This document shows, one piece after another, positions 50,901 through 59,900 of a stretch of DNA of 64,000 nucleotides. Positions within the stretch are counted from its first letter, which is position 1. Each line of letters begins with the position of its first letter. The notes under the pieces are model-generated. The model was not told the DNA's origin. It saw only the letters and a program-made list of their open reading frames with translations, and searched no databases. The stretch is from Triticum aestivum (taxonomy: Eukaryota; Streptophyta; Magnoliopsida; Poales; Poaceae): positions 237,924,397-237,988,396 of the forward strand of contig NC_057803.1 of assembly GCF_018294505.1 (NCBI RefSeq). The letters are read 5' to 3'. The translations under genes and the position numbers were made by a program.

Positions 50901-53900
50901 CCTCATCAAGGGCAGTAATTATAATGCCACTAGCCTTTTCATGTTGTAACTTTTCTCTTAACTGCTTCATCTTTTGTGCTACACTACACCCAGCAAATTC
51001 TACAGGGTGCACAATTACAGGTGTAGCATCATTCGGAGGACGATCTTTCCAAACTTCATCAACGAGGTCAGAGGAAAGCTGAAACAACATCTGATTCTTC
51101 TTTAAAAATGCTTGCTCATATCTCTGAGCAGAATCCACAGAGATGCACCATGAATCAATTCCAATAACCGCTTCATCCGAGAGATTCTGAGAACAACAGT
51201 GGATTTAGTTTTTACAAATTAAATTAGAGAGAAGAGTATTCAATTAACAGATGATGAAATGGCAATGAAGTTAAGGCGTTCACAATTTTGACATATTCCA
51301 CAACTCTTGAAGAAATAACAAGCAGTTTCAATTACAGATTGATTGGTGTGTTTCCTTAAATGCTGAAGCTCAACGCTTATATCTATGAAGACAGAACTCT
51401 GAGGAGATAACCTTGCTATGGTGTACAAGAAAACCACATTTGCAGATTCACATCACTGAAATTGTGGCAGAACTCAAAACGGACAGCATAGTAGGTTCCT
51501 CGTCATTTGTACAAGTTCTGTGTGGTAGATTAGAAAATTGAACCAAAAATGTGCAAGGGAAGGTGGTCAATACTTACATCAGCTATCCAGACTTCGACTG
51601 GTGGGTCTTCTCCCATGCGCATGAGTCTCCACCGATCGCTAAGTTGATTTGTGGCCTGCAAGAAGTATCGTCCATCCGTCCATAATAATGCCTCCTTTGT
51701 AGTGATAAGGGCCAACCCTGTATTATAGGAATTGAGGATACGAACCAAATAAGACTCATGACAACTAAGTAAAAGGAAATAATGAATATCAGGCTCGGCA
51801 TGTTGCAACACCCACACTTTCATATATCCATACCAACATAATAATTCAAATCAATAAAGTCCTTTATGATGAAACGAGAAAATCCAAAATTTTAATCCAT
51901 AGCAACACACGGATATATAGCTAGCCCTACCCATACTCTTTATGACAGAATTGATGGGGGCGAGCGTCGATGTGCCATGCCATCTGGTGTTCATCTCATA
52001 CAGGTGGAAGCTCCACAGCCCCAACCTGCTATCCGAGGAAACAATAATGGGATTGGTGGTAAATGACGGTGACAGGAGGAGATGATGTCAGAGAGATCGA
52101 CATGATGGAAAGGGCATCCTCTATGGGATTTAAGGGAGAAGACGGCAAGTGTAGATAGTATGCAAGGGGAAGGGGCCGGTGCACAACTGGAGAACGTGAT
52201 GACGGATTCATCACAGCTGCAAAAAGGAGAAGTGGCTTGGTGCGCTTAGATAGAGGAAAAAGTATATGTTGTTCCATGGCAACGAACAGGAACTCAACTA
52301 ATCGCATAATAAAAGCTAACCAAGCCTCAACAAAGCACGAAGCTGATACTGGATTCGATCAATTGTTCACCATGATGACTGTCAGCGCTCCTTCTGTACC
52401 TGACGGCAAGTACAACGACGCCACTGAAGCTACTGTTGATGTTCCAGCTCTTGTCGACAACTCGTCCACATAGGAAAATGGCCGGCCCAAGTCCACCAGG
52501 CCCAAGAAGACACCACAGTGATTTGACGGCCCAAGCTGGGTTCGCTAGAGTACTTATAGCCATTCTATGCGTTGCGTGTGAGATGGCAGGGATTTGAACG
52601 GCTTCGGCCAAGACTCGTTCTCCTGTAAACGGATAGAGGTGTGGGTGGTTGGGAGGAATTCCTCTATCTGAATTCAAATCCCTAGCTCGAGTTCCCCTTT
52701 TCACGGCGTGGTAGAGTAGATCGAGAAGGGAGCTCACATATGGTATCAGAGACAGCGATCTGGAGGTCCCGCGGCACCGCCACAACACTCGCCTCCTCGA
52801 CCACCGGCGTCGTCAAGCCATGGACAGCCTCAATTCGGATGGGCGCGCCTTCTTCGATCTCCTCCACTCCGAACTCGATCTCCGCCTGCAAGAGCAAGGT
52901 GAGCAGCTGATGCAGTCCATGGGCAAGCTCCTGAAGGCGAACAACTCCACGCTCGATTCGCTGATGTCAGCTCGCGTCGAGAGGATCCGCGACGAGCCGG
53001 CGCTGGATCAGGAGCAGTTTAGGGTGGACATCCGCAAGGCCGAGTGCCCCGAACCATCGCCCAAGGCCGACGGGAGTTCAACTTCACACACCGCTGGGTT
53101 GGGTCGCCGTAAGACCGCTGCCGATGCCCTTGGCTCTGAATAGGAACTCCGGGGGAAGGCTCATAACGCCTATGTGTCTCCTCTGGTTAGAGGTGCGTGT
53201 GACTCTAATCCTATTTCCGTCCCAGTTCACGTGAAATTCATGATGTGGATGTGTCTGAACCATCGTCGTTTTCTCTGCATCTGGAAATGCCAAATTTGAC
53301 GGCAATAATCCGCGTCTCTGGCAAAATTGTTGCGAGGATCAATTCAAGTTGTGGAGCACATCCGTTCATCGTTGGATCGCATTGGCTACTACTGCTCAAT
53401 TCGAGGGTCCTGCTGCTCGTTGGCTCAAATCCCTCCAGCGCCGAATGCCGTCTGCTAGTTGGTCTGAATTTTGCTCGGCACTCCATAGCAGGTTTGGCCG
53501 TAATCAACATCAGACCTTACTCAGAAAGTTATTTCACATTGCTCAAGTTACTTCAATGGAAGATTATATAGAACGCTTTGCCGAGTTGTATGATCAGTTA
53601 ACTGCATATGAAGATGCACCCAATTCTTTGCATTATACCACAAGATTTTTGGATGGTCTGAAGCCTAGAGTTCCTATTGCTGTAGCACTGCAGAAGCCAA
53701 AAGATCTCGATGCAGCGTATGAACTTGCACTGTTGCATGGAGAGCTTGGGGAGGGATTTACACCCATGAACACAGCTTCTCAACGGAAGTCTGTAGCAAC
53801 TACTTGTTCTCCTTATTCTAAGGGGCACAGTGGTGAAGACCAACGAGTTACTGACACTCCTAAACCGGTTCACACTGATGATAAATGGGCTGCTCTCAGG

Positions 53901-56900
53901 AATTACAGTAAGTCTAAGGGGTTGTGTTTTGTTTGTGGAGAGAAATGGTCCAAGGACCATGTGTGTAAGTCCACCGTGCAGTTACATTTTGTCCAGGAGA
54001 TGATTGAGCAACTCCAATCTGTTGCAGGGGATGAATCTGAATCGTCTGACACTGATTATCAGTCTGTTACGTCTGTGCATAGTATGAAGTTGTCAGCTGC
54101 AGCTGTGGGCAAGGAACCTGAAGCTCCAGTGTTTCAGTTGGAAATTTGTGTGCAAGGGCATGATCTGATCTTCTTAGTGGACTCGGGGAGTACTCACTCC
54201 TTTCTGGACAGTAAGTTTCATATGTTGCAAGGCATTACTGTTACTAGACCTGTTTCAGTTACTGTTGCTGGTGGTTCAGTTCTCAAGTGCATACAGTTTC
54301 TTCCTGCTTGTGAATGGACTTGTAATGGTCACACATTTACTTCCGACCTTAGGCTGCTTCCATTTACATACTTATGATGGTATCTTAGGACTGGATTGGT
54401 TGGGCCCAGCACAGCCCTATGTATATAGATTGGGTCCAGAGATGGATGTCCTTTCAGTGGCATGGCAACACTGTAACTTTGCAGGGGCTTTTGTCAGAAG
54501 AATGTGCTCTCACTTGTGTTTTTGTATCCACAATTCAGTTGGAAGAACATCAGCCAACACTTCCTGAGATTCAAGTTGTTTTTAGATGAATTTGAGTCTG
54601 TCTTTGCCCAAACAAACAAAACAAACAAACAACAACAAAGCCTTTAGTCCCAAACAAGTTGGGGTAGGCTAGAGGTGAAACCCATAAGATCTCACAACCA
54701 ACTCATGGCTCTGGCACATGGATAGCAAGCTTCCACGCACCCCTGTCCATAGCTAGCTCTTTGTCGATACTCCAATCCTTCAGGTCTCTCTTAACGGACT
54801 CCTCCCATGTCAAAATCGGTCGACCCCGCCCTCTCTTGACATTCTCCGCACGCTTTAGCCGTCCGCTATGCACTGGAGCTTCTGGAGGCCTGGGCTGTCT
54901 TTGCCCCTCCTACTGAATTACCACCTAGAAGGTCCTGTGATCACACTATACCTTTGATTCCTGGAGCAAGACCTGTTACAAAAAGACCATACAGAATAGT
55001 GCCTCATCTGAAGGATGAACTGGAAAAGCAAATTGCAGAACTGCTGAAATCTGGTATGATAAGACCCAACACAAGCTCCTTTTCTTCTCCAGTTTTGTTA
55101 GTTAAGAAAAAAGGTGGTGAATGGAGATTGGTGATTGATTATAGAATGCTTAATGCCATTACTGTTGAAGGAAAATATCCATTGCCTGTGATTGATGCAT
55201 TATTGGATGAATTAGCTGGAGCTGCTTGGTTTTCTAAACTGGACCTTAGAGTTGGTTATCATCAGATCAGATTGGCTCCTGGGGAAGAGTATAAGACAGC
55301 ATTTCAGACACATAATGGGCATTATGAGTTTGTGGTTATGGCTTTTGGAGTGACAGGTGGTCCTAGTACATTTCAGGGAGCTATGAATACTACACTTTCT
55401 CCTGTCAATAGGAAAAGTGCCTTGGTTTTCTTTGATGGTATCTTAGTTTTCAGCAAGACATTGGAAGAACATGTTAAACATGTCAGGGAAGTTTTGCAGA
55501 TGTTGAAAGCAGATCAATGGCAAGTCAAGTTATCTAAATGTGCATTTGCTCAAAACAAGATAGCATATCTGGGGCATGTTATCAGTTCTGAAGGTGTATC
55601 TACTAATCCTGGTAAAGTAGAAGCAGTGAAACAATGGCCCACTCCTACAAATGTCAAGGATGTCAGAGGGTTTCTAGGGTTAAGTGGTTACTACAGAAAG
55701 TTTATTAAACATCATGGTCTTATTAGTAAGCCTCTTATTGAATTGCTAAGGAAGGGGGTGCCCTTTATTTTGTCTGCTGTTAGTGAAGAAGCTTTCCAAA
55801 CACTGAAACTTGCATTGATTCAGGCTCCTGTCCTTGCTTTACCTCAGTTTGATAAACAGTTTGTGGTGAAAATGGATGCTTGTGACAGTGGTATTGGGGT
55901 TGTTCTTATGCAAGATGGTCACCCATTAGCTTATGTCTTTACTGAGTCCTCAGAACGGAGCTTTATCTGTGTATGAGAAAGAAGATATGGCCATATTACT
56001 AGCTGTGGAACAATGGAGACCTTATCTCCAAATTCAGGAGTTTCTAATCAGAACTGATCGGAAGAGCCTGGTACATTTACAAGACCAAAGACTGCACATT
56101 GTATGGCAACAAAAAGCTCTCACTAAAATGATGGGGCTGGACTATCAGATCACTTATAAGGGTACTGATAATTCTGCTGCAAATGCCTTATCCAGGAGTG
56201 TCGGTGTTCTCGGAACGGGGTACCCAGACTTGCCTGCCTGCGGCCCGGAGCGTGGCTCCATCAACGGCCCGATACGGCCCAGCTTCGACAGCGACAACTC
56301 AAGACCCTCGCGAGGGGGCCAAGCCTCATGAGGCGGACGACACCAAGACCTCCCTGGGGCAGCCTCGCTAGGCTGGCTCCTGAGGAGCGAAGATATCTAT
56401 GCAAGGGGCACCTCGCGAGGTTCGCCTGACGTGAGCCATGACGATCAAGGCCAGGCGGGCGCCAGCGGGCGTAGTGTACCAGTTTCCTCTTTGGTGCTAA
56501 GGAGGCAAGCGCAGGCGAGGAGTCCCGAGGCATCAGGCAAAGGTTTTCATATCGGTGCAACAAGACCAAGACCAGCAGGACGGCAGGACGGAGGTCATCG
56601 CGGAGCCCACAGCAGCGTCACCACCAGAGCCTTTTGCAGGCGAAGACTATTTTTGTCAGGATAGCTTGTACTAGTTGTCCCTTTTCAAACTTGGCCATTG
56701 TGGGATCCCTTCCCGCCTAAACATTTGGGAAGAGGACCAAGGCCACTATAAATAGGACCTAGCCACCACCGTAGTAGGAGACGAATCACTCAGGCCACCC
56801 TTACACTCACCAGCTCATCGAGCTCAAGAACACCTCACCTCCTGAGGCTGTCCATTCACTGTACTAGTTCATCCTCAGCCCCTCGAGGCAATCCACCCAC

Positions 56901-59900
56901 AAACTGGAGTAGTGTATTACACCGCAAGGTGGCTCGAACCAGTATAAACCCCCGTGTCTCTTGTTCTTTGGGTTCGTCGAGCTAGGCCGTGGAATCGTTG
57001 AGCGAGCGAGTCGGGGAGAGAGTGTTCTTCGTGCGCACCCCAGAGTTCGAACCTCTAAGGGTTTGCCGGAACCCGTAATCCGACAAGGAGACCTGCCAAC
57101 TCCCAGGTTTTCCACATCTCTAGTTCACAACCTACCCGGTTGGAGGAAGTTGTGGCTAGTCATGCACATGATGACAAAGCAATTGAGCTTTTACAATAAC
57201 TCTCAATACAACCAGCTGATAAACCTCATTATCAACTTATCAATGGTGTGATTAGGTACAAAGCATGTACTCCCTCCATTTTTATATACAAGGCCACAAA
57301 CTCAAATTACAGATACCAAGGTAAAATTTAATACATGTTTTGCAAGCTAGCTTTTCTTTTCGTTTACTGGGGTCATTAATACATCGCATGCATGCAAGAA
57401 AATTGAGTGAAGGAACTAACTGGGTGTAATTATGACTGCACACATGCAAGTATTAAAAAGTTGCTAGTACAAGAAAACATCATTAATTTTTGACTCGATT
57501 ACTGTTGGTGGCCTTGTATAGATGCAAAATGTATATTTCATAGTGGCCTTGTATAAGTAAATGGAGAGAGTATCTAGATTGGCCAGCATCCTGAATTGCA
57601 CTTGAAATTTTTCTCTGCTTTTCATGCTAGTCCAATGGGAGGACATTCAGGTTTCCCTGTTACTTATAAGAGAATTAAATCACTGTTTAAATGGCAAGGG
57701 ATGAAATCTTTTATTAAAGCTCAAGTGCAGTCTTGTTTGATTTGTCAGCAGGCTAAACCAGAGAGTGAACCATCCTGGTTTGCTTTCTCCCTTACTAGTT
57801 CCTAAGAAGGCATGGGACACTGTTACTATGGATTTCATTCCTGGTCTGCCATCTTCTTACCAGTTTGACTGCATCCTGGTGGTAATTGATAAGTTCACTA
57901 AGTATGGCCATTTTATAGCTCTCAAGCACCCCTACACTACTCAGTCTGTTGCTGAACCGTTCCTGGAAAATGTGTACAAACTCCATGGCATGCCTGCTGT
58001 TATAGTTTCTGACAGAGATCCTGTGTTCACTAGTATCTTTTAGAGAACCTTGGTTGCTTGTACTGGAGCTACTCTTAATATGGGTTCTGCTTATCAACCT
58101 GCTACTGATGGTCAGACTGAGAGGATGAACCGGCAGGCGAAGGGGTACTTGCATTACTTTATCAGTGCTCACCCCACTAGATGGAAAAAGTGGCTCTCCT
58201 TATGTGAATTCTGGCACAATACCAACTGGCACTCGGCCGTGGGCAAATCACCATTCGAAGTTCTTTATGGTTACTCACCAAAATGTTTTGGGATTCCAAC
58301 CTCGGATACGATGGCGCCAATGGACATACAGCTTTGGTTGGATGAACGTCAGGTGGTTCATGATTCTGTCCGACAGCATCTTCTGCAGACCCAACAGCGA
58401 ATGAAACACCATGCTGACAAGCACCGCACTGAACGTCTTTTTGCTCCAGGCGATCTTGTGTTCCTCAAATTACAACCGTATGTGCAGTAGAGCTAATCAC
58501 AAACTAGCCTTCAAGTTCTATGGTCCATACAAAATTCTGGAGCGTATTGGAGAGGTGGCATATCGCTTGGAGTTGCCGGAGACCAGTAAAATACATCTGG
58601 TGTTCCACGTTTCTCAGCTGAAACGTTTTGCCATGATCCTCAAATTACAACCGTATGTGCAGTAGAGCTAATCACAAACTAGCCTTCAAGTTCTATGGTC
58701 CATACAAAATTCTGGAGCGTATTGGAGAGGTGGCATATCGATTGGAGTTGCCGGAGACCAGTAAAATACATCTGGTGTTCCACGTTTCTCAGCTGAAACG
58801 TTTTGTCAAACCGCTCCATGAGGTCAAGACAGTCTTGCATCTTCTTTCACTAACTTGTAGTTCCTGTCAAATTTCTTCAGAAAAGAGTTCGCCGCTCTGG
58901 TCATCATACTGTAGCACAAGGGCTAATCCTCTGGAGTGACTCTTCTACGGATGACGCCACCTGGGAAGATTTGGAGTCCTTGAAGCAGCAATTTCCGCGT
59001 GCTCCGGCTTGGGGACAAGCCTCATCTCAAGGAAGGGGGGATGTCAACGCTCCTTCTGTACCTGACGGCAAGTACAACGACGCCACTGAAGCTACTGTTG
59101 ATGTTCCAGCTATTGTCGACAACTCGTCCACAGAGGAAAATGGCCGGCCCAAGTCCACCAGGCCGAATAAGACACCACAGTGGCTTGACGGCCCAAGCTG
59201 GGTTCGCTAGAGTACTTAAGCCGTTGTATGCGTTGCATGTGAGATGGCGGGGATTTGAGCGGCTTCGGCAATGGATAGAGGTGTGGGTGGTTGGGAGGAA
59301 TTCCTCCATCTCAATTCAAATCCCTAGCTCGAGTTCCCCTTTTCATGGCGTGGTAAAGTAGATCAATAAGGGAGCTCACAATGACAATGCTATCTTAGCT
59401 ACTTTGAAAACCTCCCTGCTGCCGCTTGCAATTGCTGTAGCACACAAGTGGCAAAACAAGTTGCTACAAGCCTACAACAGCACAAACCTAGTATTATCAA
59501 CTAATAGGCGGTGTTGTCGACCTGAACTCGTTGCAATTGGCAAAGGAGCGATCGACTAAGAGCTAAGAAGACGGATGGATTAACACTTACCAGCGCTCCC
59601 AGTGAACCCGGAGATGAATTGCCGCCGCTTGTCCCGCTCCGACACGTACTCGCTCTGCACGAACACGAACCAGATGAGCAAACCAATTCTCAACCATCGA
59701 GCAGAGGAACGAACCAGTAAAGCAGAAGAGATCACAAAACCCTAAACTCGGCGCAGTCGAGCCCGACAGGATCTGATCTACCCTGATCGGTTCCGATCGG
59801 CGCGGGCGGCAGGAGCAACAACCTGGTGGGCATCCTCGGAGGGGATGAGGAGCGCGTGGATCGGCGGCGAGTGCGACGCCATGAGCGCGCGGAGCTCATC

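Larger units (their letters stand above)
52380..59380 (+). mobile_element. Reina-like chromovirus in APP1 intron 2, with nested insertions
   Basis: 7,001 bp between short LTRs (52380-52738 and 59042-59380) starting TGTCA and ending GCTCACA, with target duplication ATGAC at 52375-52379 and 59381-59385. PBS, gag, protease, RT, integrase and a chromodomain-like tail are present in Gypsy order. It is opposite to APP1. Later events inside it are a LINE tail (54610-54894), a solo LTR (56199-57085), a Stowaway (57270-57570) and a 175-bp tandem duplication (58462-58811). Reina-like is inferred from the short LTRs and the tail. Confidence 0.96.
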
